Positions 41,609-49,814 of a stretch of 64,000 bases of DNA are shown here, in pieces. Position 1 is the first letter of the stretch, and every line of letters begins with the position of its first letter. The translations under genes were made by a program, and so were the position numbers. The notes under the pieces were generated by a model. The model worked only from the letters and a program-made list of their open reading frames with translations, did no database searches and had not been told where the DNA came from. The stretch is taken from contig JAFAFL010000066.1 of NCBI GenBank assembly GCA_023423535.1, positions 1-64,000 on the forward strand, read 5' to 3'. The DNA comes from Pseudomonadota bacterium. Its GTDB lineage: Bacteria; Myxococcota; Myxococcia; Myxococcales; Myxococcaceae.

Positions 41609-42733
41609 TCACGCCCCGCGCAGGATCCTCTGCTGGTGCTCCTGCTTCGCGGGCGTGGTGATCCCTCCACCCCACCGCGCGACGTCTTCGGTCTCCATCT
41701 GGTGCACGCGCGCGTTGATCGCGTCCCAGTCCTCATCCGGCACGCCGAGGAACGCCTCGACGACCTTCGGATCGAACTGGGTCCCGCTGCAGCGGACGAT
41801 CTCGTCCTTTGCCACCTGGCGCGGGCGTCCCTTGCGGTAGGGCCGGTCGCTGCAGATCGCGTCCATGGTGTCCGCCACGCTGAACACGCGCGCGCCGAGG
41901 CAGATGCGCTCGCCCGAGAGCCCCGACGGATAGCCGTTGCCGTCCCAGCGCTCGTGGTGGTGGAGCACGACCAGCGACGCCTCGTGGAGGTAGGCGACCT
42001 TCGAGAGCATGCGGAAGCCGTACTCGGGATGAAGCCGCATCTCCTCCCACTCTTCGGGCGTGAGCTTTGCCGGCTTGAGAAGGATCGAGTCGCGCACGCC
42101 GACCTTGCCCACGTCGTGGAGCAGCGCGCCCTGCTCGATGTGATCGAGCGCGTCGCCGCGCACCCCGCACGCCTCCGCCAGCCGCCGCGAGTAGAGCGAC
42201 ACCCGCCGCGAGTGCCACTGGGTCTCGGTGTCGCGGTAGTCCAGCGCGCTGACCATCCCCTCCAGAAGCCCGCTGGTGCGCTCCCGCACGAGCTGCTCGA
42301 GGTTCTGGTTCATCGACGTCAGCACCGCGTTCTTCTCCGCCAGCTCACGCGTCAGCCGCGCGTTCTCGTGCACGAGCCGGAAGTGGTCGAACGCCTGGCG
42401 CACGCACGAGGAGAGCTCGGTCAGCGTCCACGGCTTGGAGAGCAGCCGGAAGATCTCGCCGCGGTTCACCGCCTCCGACGCCACGTGGAAGTCCGCCGCC
42501 GCGGTGAGCATCATCCGCACCGGACCGGGGTTGCGCTGGAGCAGCTCGCCGAGGAACTCGATGCCGTTCATCTCCGGCATCATGAAGTCGGTGATGACCA
42601 CCCCGTAGCCGCGCTCCTCCAGCGCCACGCGCGCATCCTGGTGCGCGACGACCTCATAGCCTTCGCCGCGGAGAAAGCGCGTGAGGGCGCCAAGGACCAA
42701 TCTGTCGTCGTCCACGAGGAGGATGCGGTTCAC
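41609..42733 (-). CDS. response regulator with HD-GYP c-di-GMP phosphodiesterase domain
   Basis: 374 residues. The receiver domain has ILLVDDDRLVLG and phosphoacceptor D49 (VITDFMMPEMNG), followed by LLSKPW. A helical linker (about 115-165) leads to the HD-GYP domain: HSRRVSLYSRRLAEACG, LLHDVGKVGV, and LHHHERWDGNGYPSGL (the GYP motif intact). It should hydrolyse cyclic di-GMP under phosphorelay control. GTG 42733 begins the receiver fold exactly; longer upstream starts add an unrelated tail. No kinase is adjacent. The tandem MshEN proteins 13 kb away are possible c-di-GMP readers. Confidence 0.9.
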   Translation of the reverse strand: MNRILLVDDDRLVLGALTRFLRGEGYEVVAHQDARVALEERGYGVVITDFMMPEMNGIEFLGELLQRNPGPVRMMLTAAADFHVASEAVNRGEIFRLLSKPWTLTELSSCVRQAFDHFRLVHENARLTRELAEKNAVLTSMNQNLEQLVRERTSGLLEGMVSALDYRDTETQWHSRRVSLYSRRLAEACGVRGDALDHIEQGALLHDVGKVGVRDSILLKPAKLTPEEWEEMRLHPEYGFRMLSKVAYLHEASLVVLHHHERWDGNGYPSGLSGERICLGARVFSVADTMDAICSDRPYRKGRPRQVAKDEIVRCSGTQFDPKVVEAFLGVPDEDWDAINARVHQMETEDVARWGGGITTPAKQEHQQRILRGA

Positions 42734-42944
42734 GGTAGGCGCGCACGCTGCAGGTTTGGAGCCAAGAGGGGCCCCGTCGCGTTCATTGGCGGGCGGGCTA
42801 CTTGCCCCGGTGGGAAAAGCCCCGTGATTCCAATATGTTGGGCAGACGACTACAAGGAATCGCTTGCCCGGCCCCATGCCGCTCGTCTATGGTTCAGGGC
42901 GTCCCCGAGGAGCCGCTAACCCCTTGAAATCTGGAGAGAGAAGC
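42734..42944. other. 211-base divergent intergenic region
   Basis: Between the HD-GYP gene (minus) and the oxidoreductase gene (plus). GGAGAG just before ATG 42945 is a Shine-Dalgarno. No convincing -35/-10 pair, palindrome or RNA element was seen. Confidence 0.4.
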
Positions 42945-43949
42945 ATGGCCAGCGCTCCGGAAGGCCCGGTCCCGGTGGTGGTGATGGGGCTGGGTGAGAT
43001 CGGCCGGGCGGTGGCAAAGGCTGCGCTGGGCTCGGAGGAGGTCGAACTCGTCGCGGTGGTCGAAAATGACCCCCGGATGGCGGGTCGAAAGCTCGCGGAA
43101 ATCCTCGGCGAGCCGGCGGCCGGAACGCTGACGGTGACGAAGGAGCTCGCCGCCGTCGCAGGCAAACATCGCGGCGCGGTGCTCCTCCACTGCACGGGCT
43201 CGAGGCTCTCGCAGGTGCAGGACCAGTTGCTCGTCGCGATCAATGCGGGGATGCACGTCGTCTCCTCCTGCGAGGAGCTCGCGTTCCCCTGGCTGAACCA
43301 CGCGGAGGTGGCGGAGAAGCTCGAGCGCGCCGCCGAGCGCGCGGAGGTCGCGGTGCTGGGGACCGGCGTGAACCCCGGCTTCGTGCTCGACCGGCTGGTG
43401 GCCACGCTGGGTCAGGTGACCGGCACCGTGCGGCACGTGCGCGCGGAGCGGGTGGTGGACGCGCGGACGCGGCGCGAGGCGCTGCAGCGGAAGATCGGCG
43501 CCGGCCTCACCGAGGACGAGTTCGACGCGCTGTCGGAAAAGGACGCGGTGGGCGCGGTGGGCCTGCTGGAGAGCGCGGCGCTGGCGGCGCTGGGCCTCGG
43601 CATCGACTGCGACGACTTCGAGGAGGAGCTCTTCCCGGTGGTCGCGCAGGAGGACATCGAAGGCGGCGCGTTCAGGGTGGCGAAGGGGCGCGTGGCGGGC
43701 CTGAGCCAGACGGTGGTGGGGCTGTCGGAGGGACAGGAGAAGGTGCGGCTGGAGCTGACCATCGCCCTGGGTGCGGACGAGCCCGGGGATCGCATCCGCA
43801 TCGACGCGGACGTGCCGGTGGACCTCGAGATCAAGGGCGGCATCGCGGGAGACCGCGCGGCTGCCCACGTCATGGTGAACGCCGCGCCCCGCGTGGCGGC
43901 CGCCGAGCCGGGGCTTCTGACCGTGCTCGAGCTTCCCGCGGGACGGTAG
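42945..43949 (+). CDS. NAD(P)-binding oxidoreductase, dihydrodipicolinate reductase-like
   Basis: 334 residues. A Rossmann motif VVVMGLGEIGRAVAKAAL opens the protein, then LLHCTGSRLSQVQDQL, and GTGVNPGFVLDRLV in the middle, resembling dihydrodipicolinate reductase and 2,4-diaminopentanoate dehydrogenase-type enzymes. The true DapB lysine-pathway motif is not evident, so this is probably a different amino-acid-derived dehydrogenase. A Shine-Dalgarno precedes ATG 42945. It is followed 17 bases later by two MaoC genes. Confidence 0.7.
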   Translation: MASAPEGPVPVVVMGLGEIGRAVAKAALGSEEVELVAVVENDPRMAGRKLAEILGEPAAGTLTVTKELAAVAGKHRGAVLLHCTGSRLSQVQDQLLVAINAGMHVVSSCEELAFPWLNHAEVAEKLERAAERAEVAVLGTGVNPGFVLDRLVATLGQVTGTVRHVRAERVVDARTRREALQRKIGAGLTEDEFDALSEKDAVGAVGLLESAALAALGLGIDCDDFEEELFPVVAQEDIEGGAFRVAKGRVAGLSQTVVGLSEGQEKVRLELTIALGADEPGDRIRIDADVPVDLEIKGGIAGDRAAAHVMVNAAPRVAAAEPGLLTVLELPAGR

Positions 43950-43966
43950 GCGAGGGGAGGAACGCA

Positions 43967-44419
43967 ATGCTGGACAAGAACACGATCGGACGGGTCTCAC
44001 CGCCGACGCTGAACGAGGTCGAGAAGGGCGCCATCCGGCGGTTCGCCGAGTCGTTGGGGGACTACAACCCCATCTACTACGACGAGGAGTACGCCCGGGC
44101 CTCGGGCTACCCCACCATCGTGGCGCCGCCCACCTTCCCCGCGTCGTTCCACTCGGCGGCGGATCTGCGCGAGCTGCTCGGGGTCCAGATCAAGAGCCTG
44201 CTCCACGCGGAGCAGTCCTTCGAATACGACCGGCCCATCTTCGCCGGCGACCGCATCTTCGTGGCCACCCGCGTGGCGGACGTGCAGGAGCGCACCGGTC
44301 CCACCGGCGGCCGCATGGACATCGCGGTGATCGAGGACGAGGGCAAGGACGAGGAAGGCAACGTGGTCTTCCGGGCGAAGCGGACGCTCGTCATCCGCGC
44401 CACGAAGGAGGGAGTCTAA
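43967..44419 (+). CDS. MaoC-like hydratase subunit lacking catalytic His (HadA/HadC-like)
   Basis: 150 residues, hot-dog fold. The hydratase loop reads SLGDYNPIYYD where active enzymes have GDxNPxH: the Asp is kept but His is replaced by Tyr. In mycobacterial HadAB and HadBC the non-catalytic partner shows such loss. With the intact partner next door (TAATG junction) it should form a heterodimeric 3-hydroxyacyl-thioester dehydratase in fatty acid metabolism. A strong GGGGAGGA Shine-Dalgarno precedes the ATG. Confidence 0.8.
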   Translation: MLDKNTIGRVSPPTLNEVEKGAIRRFAESLGDYNPIYYDEEYARASGYPTIVAPPTFPASFHSAADLRELLGVQIKSLLHAEQSFEYDRPIFAGDRIFVATRVADVQERTGPTGGRMDIAVIEDEGKDEEGNVVFRAKRTLVIRATKEGV

Positions 44420-45102
44420 TGCCCGCGCGCAAGCTGTACTTCGAAGCGGTCCGCGTCGGGGACGAGCTCCCCGCGCTGGCCAAGGCCCCGGTGGATCGCG
44501 TGCAGCTCTCCCGCTACGCGGGCGCCTCGGGTGACTACAACCCGGTGCACGTGGACGAGCTGTACGCCAAGAGCATCGGCATGCCGTCGGTCTACGCGCC
44601 GGGCATGTTGATCATGGGGTTCCTCGGTCAGCTCGTCAGCGACTGGGGCCGCGGCGCGCAGCTGCGGAAGTACAACGTGAAGTTCATCAAGATCGTCTGG
44701 CCGGCGGACACCGTGGTCTGCAAGGGCCGCGTGACCGACCGGTGGGGCGAGGGCGGCCGCTACTTCACCGAGATGGACCTCTGGGCGGAGAACCAGAAGG
44801 GCGAGCTGGTGATGAAGGGCCAGGCGACGATCCAGCTCTTCTACTCGCTCGAGGACGAGAGCCGTCAGCGCTCCGGCCAGCCGCCGATCGTCGTCTCGGT
44901 GCCGCGCGAGAGCATCCACAACGCCGAGGCCACGCCCCCGGCCGCGCCCGCCCGTGCGGCCGCCGCGCCCGCGCCGCAGTCCGCCCCGGAGAAGAAGCCC
45001 GCCTCGGCGCCCACCAGCGGCAGCAAGAGCGCGGTGAAGGCGGCCCCGGCCGGGAAGAAGTCCACCGCCAAGGTTGCGGCGGCGGGCGGCAAGAAGAAGT
45101 AA
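44419..45102 (+). CDS. MaoC-like hydratase, catalytic subunit with Ala/Lys-rich tail
   Basis: 227 residues. Residues 1-160 are a hot-dog hydratase with intact catalytic loop YAGASGDYNPVHVDELYA (Asp and His present), and MLIMGFLGQL, as in HadB. From about 165 to the end runs a low-complexity Ala/Pro/Lys tail (SAVKAAPAGKKSTAK, ending KKK) like histone H1 tails, unusual on this fold. The start shares an A with the stop of the partner (TAATG). It probably dehydrates 3-hydroxyacyl-ACP or -CoA. Confidence 0.85.
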   Translation: MPARKLYFEAVRVGDELPALAKAPVDRVQLSRYAGASGDYNPVHVDELYAKSIGMPSVYAPGMLIMGFLGQLVSDWGRGAQLRKYNVKFIKIVWPADTVVCKGRVTDRWGEGGRYFTEMDLWAENQKGELVMKGQATIQLFYSLEDESRQRSGQPPIVVSVPRESIHNAEATPPAAPARAAAAPAPQSAPEKKPASAPTSGSKSAVKAAPAGKKSTAKVAAAGGKKK

Positions 45103-45139
45103 CGGCAGAGGGGCGAGGGCCCTTCAACGCTGCGCGTCA

Positions 45140-45162
45140 TTGATTGTTGACTCGGGAATCAA
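45140..45162. promoter_or_regulatory. inverted repeat and -35 upstream of acyl-CoA dehydrogenase
   Basis: TTGATT (45140-45145) and AATCAA (45157-45162) form an inverted repeat with 11 bases between. It spans TTGACT (45147-45152), a good -35, with a weak -10 around 45169-45174. The AT-rich patch stands out. It could be an operator for a fatty-acid-responsive repressor. Confidence 0.4.
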
Positions 45163-45207
45163 GGCGGTTATTGATCCCGGCGCGACGCGTCCAAAGGAGC
45201 CCTCACC

Positions 45208-47049
45208 ATGTCTGCCGGCATCAACCGCTACAAGACCGACCTCCGCGACATGCAGTTCACCCTGCTCGAACAGTTCCGCTACGGCGAGCTGGTCGGGAAG
45301 GCGCCGTTCGACGCCTGGGGCGTGGACGAGGCGAAGGCGGTGCTCAACGAGACCTACCGCTTTGCGCGCGAGGTGCTCGGGCCCCTCAACAGCACCGGAG
45401 ACCGCGAGGGCTGCAAGCTCGTCGACGGCGAGGTGAAGACGCCGAAGGGCTTCAAGGACGCCTGGCAGAAGCTCTACGAGCAGGGCTTCAAGAGCATCAG
45501 CGTCTCCCCCGATCACGGCGGCCAGGGCGCGCCCTCCATGCTGCAGGCGCTGGTGGAGGAGATGCTCGCGGGCTCGAACGTGGCCTTCAGCATGTACCCG
45601 GGCCTGGCCTACGGCGCGGCGGAGGTCATCGCCACCTGCGGCACGCCGGAGCAGGTGAAGCTCTTCGCCGAGCGCATGTTCGACGGCCGCTGGGCGGGCA
45701 CCATGTGTCTCACCGAGCCGCACGCAGGCTCGGACGTGGGCGCGTCCAAGAGCACCGCGAAGAAGAACGCGGACGGGACGTACTCGGTGAAGGGGACGAA
45801 GATCTTCATCTCCGGCGGCGACCAGGACATCACCGAGAACATCGTCCACCTCGTGCTCGCCCGCATCGAAGGCGCGCCGGCGGGGACGAAGGGCCTGTCG
45901 CTCTTCATCATCCCCAAGTACCGCGTGGGCCGTGACGGGACGCTGGGCGAGCGCAACGACGTCAACGTGGCGTCGATCGAGCACAAGCTCGGCATCAACG
46001 GGTCGGCCACCTGCGTGCTGAACTTCGGCGAGAACGACGGCTGCATCGGCGAGCTCGTCGGCGGCGTCGAGCACGGCGGCATGGCGCAGATGTTCCGGAT
46101 GATGAACGGCGCGCGCATCGCGGTGGGCGTGCAGGGCCTCTCGGTGGCGGCGACCGCGTACCTCAACGCGCTCGAGTACGCGAAGGACCGCAAGCAGGGC
46201 TCGAACTTCCGGCAGTGGAAGGACCCCACCGCGCCGCGCGTCAGCATCATCGAGCACGGTGACGTCCGCCGGATGCTGATGGACATGAAGGCGCACGTGG
46301 AGGGCATCCGCGCGCTGGTGCTCAAGCTCGCGTGGCACGTGGACAGCGCGGTCCAGGTGGGCGGCACCGACGACGAGAAGGCCGCCTACCACAAGGGCCA
46401 GGTGGAGCTGCTCACGCCGCTGGTGAAGGCCTTCAGCACCGACCAGGGCTTCCGCGTCTGCGAGACGGCGATCCAGACCTACGGCGGCGCCGGCTACCTC
46501 AAGGACTGGCCGGTGGAGCAGTACCTGCGCGACTCGAAGATCTTCTCCATCTACGAGGGCACCAACCACATCCAGGCGATGGACCTGGTGGGCCGGAAGA
46601 TGGGCCAGAACGGCGGCGCGAACTTCCAGGCGTTCATGGCGGACGTGGGCGCGTTCGTGGAGGCGAACCGGAACCACCCGGACTTCGCCGCGGACGTGGA
46701 GCGGCTCGGCGTGGCGCAGGAGGCGGTGCTCTCCGGCGCGATGAACCTGCTGGGCTGGTCGCAGTCGGACAAGCTGCACCTCGTGCCGCTGTCTGCGAAC
46801 CGGTTCCTCGACATGATGAGCGTGCTCGCGGTGGGCTGGCTCCTGCTCGACGCGGGCGTCATCGCGGCGAAGAAGCAGGCCGAGACCTCCGCCACGCACC
46901 CGGACCACGCGTTCTTCGAGGGCAAGAAGGCCTCGGCGAAGTGGTTCGCGCGCAACGTGCTCCCGCGCGTGGAGCAGAGCGCGAAGGTGATGACCTTCGA
47001 GGACGACACGGCGATGGAGATCCCCGACGCCGCGTTCGCCACCGAATAG
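45208..47049 (+). CDS. acyl-CoA dehydrogenase (long form)
   Basis: 613 residues, longer than the usual 380-400, with the extra N-terminal helices and C-terminal domain of the long FadE-like group. MCLTEPHAGSDVGASK binds FAD and substrate, TKIFISGGDQD follows, and the active-site base is Glu450 in IYEGTNHIQAMDLVGRK. It performs the first oxidation of fatty acyl-CoA beta-oxidation. A Shine-Dalgarno AAAGGAG precedes the ATG. It sits after the MaoC pair, so the region forms a fatty acyl module, though it has its own promoter. Confidence 0.92.
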   Translation: MSAGINRYKTDLRDMQFTLLEQFRYGELVGKAPFDAWGVDEAKAVLNETYRFAREVLGPLNSTGDREGCKLVDGEVKTPKGFKDAWQKLYEQGFKSISVSPDHGGQGAPSMLQALVEEMLAGSNVAFSMYPGLAYGAAEVIATCGTPEQVKLFAERMFDGRWAGTMCLTEPHAGSDVGASKSTAKKNADGTYSVKGTKIFISGGDQDITENIVHLVLARIEGAPAGTKGLSLFIIPKYRVGRDGTLGERNDVNVASIEHKLGINGSATCVLNFGENDGCIGELVGGVEHGGMAQMFRMMNGARIAVGVQGLSVAATAYLNALEYAKDRKQGSNFRQWKDPTAPRVSIIEHGDVRRMLMDMKAHVEGIRALVLKLAWHVDSAVQVGGTDDEKAAYHKGQVELLTPLVKAFSTDQGFRVCETAIQTYGGAGYLKDWPVEQYLRDSKIFSIYEGTNHIQAMDLVGRKMGQNGGANFQAFMADVGAFVEANRNHPDFAADVERLGVAQEAVLSGAMNLLGWSQSDKLHLVPLSANRFLDMMSVLAVGWLLLDAGVIAAKKQAETSATHPDHAFFEGKKASAKWFARNVLPRVEQSAKVMTFEDDTAMEIPDAAFATE

Positions 47050-47062
47050 CCGGTCCTTTGCT

Positions 47063-47545
47063 TTAGAGGCAGGAGGGGCCGTCGGTTGCGACGACGGTCC
47101 CATGCAGGCGCACCCTCTCGGGGGTGCCCAATCCGGTCGGGAAGCGCACGTCCACCTCCAGCTCCCACTCTTCAGAGCGGAAGGTGACGCTCCCCGCGGG
47201 CGCCCGGCCCGGTTCGTGAGGCGAGCGCCAGGCGCGGCCCTCACACGGCCCCTGCACGAGCGAGAACGCCTCCACCCCGAGCTCGGGCGGAAGGCTCAGC
47301 GCCGGCGCCGCGTCCCTCTGCGCGCCCGGTGCATCCACCAGCACCAGCGTCGCGCACATCCCGCCCGCCTCGCCGCGCACGCCGTAGCGGTTGAGGCCGC
47401 CGATGTACGTGCAGCCCTCGAGCTCGGCCGCCGTCGCCTCGCGCCCGTCGTCGCCCGAACCCGGCGCCTCGGGAGGAGGCGTGTAGCAGCCGAGGCCGAG
47501 GGTTCCTGCGAGAACGGCTGGCTTGAGGAGGCGGAGCACGCGCAT
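47063..47545 (-). CDS. hypothetical lipoprotein
   Basis: 160 residues. A signal peptide with lipobox LGLGC (Cys near residue 20) is followed by a short Pro/Gly linker and a beta-rich domain with three to four further Cys (GCTYIGG, GGMCATLVLVD, GPCEGRAW, GPSCL), probably disulfide-bonded. No family was recognised. It lies 62 bases after exbD on the same strand and may be transcribed with it. Confidence 0.6.
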   Translation of the reverse strand: MRVLRLLKPAVLAGTLGLGCYTPPPEAPGSGDDGREATAAELEGCTYIGGLNRYGVRGEAGGMCATLVLVDAPGAQRDAAPALSLPPELGVEAFSLVQGPCEGRAWRSPHEPGRAPAGSVTFRSEEWELEVDVRFPTGLGTPERVRLHGTVVATDGPSCL

Positions 47546-47607
47546 GACCGCGCCACGCTACAGGCTCACGCGCGTCGTGGCAGCGGCGTTTGCACTCGCT
47601 GGTGCCG

Positions 47608-48072
47608 TCAGGGCCCTTCCGCGCGCACGCCGATCGCCAGCTGTCCAAGTCCGGCGCGCTTGGCGCTCTCCATCACCTCGACGACGCGGCCATGGGGGAC
47701 GCCCTCGTCGGCCTGGACGATGACGAGTGTGTCCTCCGCCTCGGTGCGGGCGCGCTCGAACTCGGCGGAGAGCTCTTCGGCGCTGACCACCACGCCGGCG
47801 AGCACGGTGCGGCCGTCCGCGAGCACCGCCACCGGCAGCTCCTTGCGGCTCTGCACCACGTCCGCGCTGCCGCCCTTCGGCAGGTTGACCTCGATGCCGC
47901 GGTTCGCGCCGCCGAGGCCGTCCGCCTGACGGACGATCACCGTGCTCGTCACCATGAAGATGATGAGCAGCACGAGGAAGATGTCCGTCAAAGGCGTGAT
48001 GTTGATCTCGGAGAAGACGGCGTCGGTGCCGTCGCCCTCGTCCGAGGAGCCGGGGACCTTGCCCATCGCCAT
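47608..48072 (-). CDS. exbD: ExbD/TolR-type biopolymer transport protein
   Basis: 154 residues. The N-terminal part has the conserved INITPLTDIFLVLLIIFMV membrane helix with the Asp that takes part in proton transfer, followed by a periplasmic domain (VEVNLPKGGSADV, VVVSAEEL, VIVQADEGVPHGRVVEVM). With ExbB it couples the proton gradient to outer-membrane work. It follows the exbB gene by 3 bases. No TonB or Pal gene is nearby. Confidence 0.9.
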   Translation of the reverse strand: MAMGKVPGSSDEGDGTDAVFSEINITPLTDIFLVLLIIFMVTSTVIVRQADGLGGANRGIEVNLPKGGSADVVQSRKELPVAVLADGRTVLAGVVVSAEELSAEFERARTEAEDTLVIVQADEGVPHGRVVEVMESAKRAGLGQLAIGVRAEGP

Positions 48073-48075
48073 GGC

Positions 48076-48756
48076 CTAGAGGCCCTCCGGCTTCTGGGCC
48101 ACGGGGGCGTTCTGGGAGACGGCAGCGGAGTCGCGCAGGGTCTCGACGAACTCCTCGGCGAGGAGCTTGAGCTCCACCGACACCCGGCCGATCCACGACT
48201 GGAACCAGTTGAAGAGGACCACCGCTTCGACGGCGACGAGGATGCCGGCGGCGGTGACGATCAGCGCCTCGGAGATGCCGGTCATCACCGCGCCGGTGCC
48301 GCCGGTCCCGCCCGCGTCCACGTCGAGCCCGAGGTCGCGGAAGGCGGTCATGATCCCCGCCACGGTGCCGAAGAGGCCCACGAAGGGCGCGGTGGCGCCG
48401 ATGGTGCCGAGGATCCACAGGTTCCTGCGCAGCTTCAGCGAGACCTGCTGCCGCGCGCGATCGACCGCGTTCTCGATGCCGCGGCCGCCGCTGCGATCGC
48501 TGCGCTCGAAGCCGGCGAGGAAGAGGTCCGCGGCCAGCGAGTCGCTGCGCTCGGCGGCCGAGCGTGCGGCGGCCACGTCTCCGCGGAGCAGGTGCTTGTT
48601 CACCGTGTCTCCGAGCGCGCGCGCCGCGGAGGAGAGGCCGGTCAGCGCGATGAGGCGCTCCACCGCCACGCCCACCGCGAGCAGCGAGCCGGCGATGATC
48701 AGCCCCATGGTGACGCCGCCGAGGCGCATGTAGTGGAGGAGCTCGTCGAGACCCAT
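48076..48756 (-). CDS. exbB: MotA/TolQ/ExbB proton channel family protein
   Basis: 226 residues. Three membrane helices: one near residues 14-36 (MGLIIAGSLLAVGVAVERL), then NLWILGTIGATAPFVGLFGTVAGIM and ALIVTAAGILVAVEAVVLFNW, with the GLFGTVAGIM signature. It forms the proton-conducting pentamer with ExbD. ATG 48756 lies 9 bases after a TANNNT element (TACGCT on the minus strand) and has no Shine-Dalgarno. Confidence 0.9.
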   Translation of the reverse strand: MGLDELLHYMRLGGVTMGLIIAGSLLAVGVAVERLIALTGLSSAARALGDTVNKHLLRGDVAAARSAAERSDSLAADLFLAGFERSDRSGGRGIENAVDRARQQVSLKLRRNLWILGTIGATAPFVGLFGTVAGIMTAFRDLGLDVDAGGTGGTGAVMTGISEALIVTAAGILVAVEAVVLFNWFQSWIGRVSVELKLLAEEFVETLRDSAAVSQNAPVAQKPEGL

Positions 48757-48923
48757 GTGCGCACGAGCGTATGCGCGAGCCCCCTCTGCCGCCACGACGA
48801 TGCGCTTCGGGGACGCCCGGGCGTCGCGTGCCTGGCTGAGGGGCACCGCCAGCGCCCGCGCTCGCGCGCGCTCGCAAAGAGGGGAGGCAAGGCCTGAGCG
48901 CCGCCTGTAACGTCGCGCGCACG

Positions 48924-49799
48924 ATGACGCGGATCGGGAGGGTTGTGAGGCCTGTGAGGGTGCCGCCGCTGGCGGCTTTGCTCGTGCTGACGCTGGGGCT
49001 CGCGGGCTGTCCGCCGCGGCGGATCGACTTCGGCCAGCGCGGCGAAATCGACGACCCCGAGGCGCTGCTGAAGCTCGTGGCCGAGGCGGAGGCGCAGGTC
49101 TTCTCCGTCAACGGGGAGTCGCGGGTGAGGGTGGACACGCCGGACGCGCGCGGGGCCTTCTCGATGTTCGCGGCGCTCTCGCGGCCGTCGCTCATCCACC
49201 TGGAGCCGCTCGACTTCTTCGGCCGGCCGCAGGCGGTGCTGGTGGTGAACGAGGGCCGCTTCGGGCTCTACCAGACGCAGGACAACCGCTACTACACGGG
49301 GCCCGCAAGCCCCCAGAACGTCTCGCGTTTTCTGCCCATTGCGCTGCCGGCCGAGGAGCTGGTGCAGGTGATGCTGGGCGCGGTGCCGCGCATTCCGCAC
49401 GAGCGGCTGGAGCTTCGCAGCGACGAGGGGTGCGCCTGCTACGTGCTCACCCTTCACCGCGGCGAGGTCCGTCAGGAGCTGCAGGTGCATCCGTCCCGCT
49501 ACCGCGTGCTGCGCAGCCGCGTGACCGGCACCAACGCCTACGATCTCGAGTTCAGCGACTTCGCGATGAAGCCCGAGCACGCGTTCCCTCGCCGCGTGCT
49601 GCTCACCGCGCCCTCCGCGAAGGTCCGGCTCGAGCTCCGCTACACGGACGTGACGCTGAACGAGGCCCCGGACCTGACGATGTTCGAGCTCGAGCCGGTG
49701 GAGGGCGCAGAGCTCATCGAGGTCGATCCGGGCGGGATGCCGCTGCAGAACGTGCCGCCGCCGCGCCTGCCGCAGCTGGCGCCGGACGCAGCGGAGTAG
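48924..49799 (+). CDS. outer-membrane lipoprotein, LolB/DUF4292-like
   Basis: 291 residues. A signal peptide ends in lipobox LAGC (near residue 29). The following region has the LolA/LolB-like incomplete barrel pattern: EAQVFSVNGESRVRVDTPDARGAFSMFAALSRP is probably the first strands and RVLRSRVTGTNAYDLEFSDF a later pair. It would bind or sort lipid or lipoproteins at the outer membrane. ATG 48924 is 10 bases after TAACGT. It is divergent from exbB, convergent with the MepA-like gene. Confidence 0.7.
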   Translation: MTRIGRVVRPVRVPPLAALLVLTLGLAGCPPRRIDFGQRGEIDDPEALLKLVAEAEAQVFSVNGESRVRVDTPDARGAFSMFAALSRPSLIHLEPLDFFGRPQAVLVVNEGRFGLYQTQDNRYYTGPASPQNVSRFLPIALPAEELVQVMLGAVPRIPHERLELRSDEGCACYVLTLHRGEVRQELQVHPSRYRVLRSRVTGTNAYDLEFSDFAMKPEHAFPRRVLLTAPSAKVRLELRYTDVTLNEAPDLTMFELEPVEGAELIEVDPGGMPLQNVPPPRLPQLAPDAAE

Positions 49800-49814
49800 C
49801 GGACCCGCTCTTCG

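Noticed and set aside
42786..42806. Possible sigma-54 promoter (GG-N10-GC) before the oxidoreductase gene
   Set aside because: Only the invariant GG/GC and TTGC match; two other consensus positions fail, and GC-rich DNA gives such matches often.
41537..42919. A plus-strand frame of 460 codons preceded by GGAGGA at 41525-41530
   Set aside because: It lies fully antisense to the HD-GYP regulator and has shadow composition. The purine run belongs to the antitoxin remnant on the other strand.
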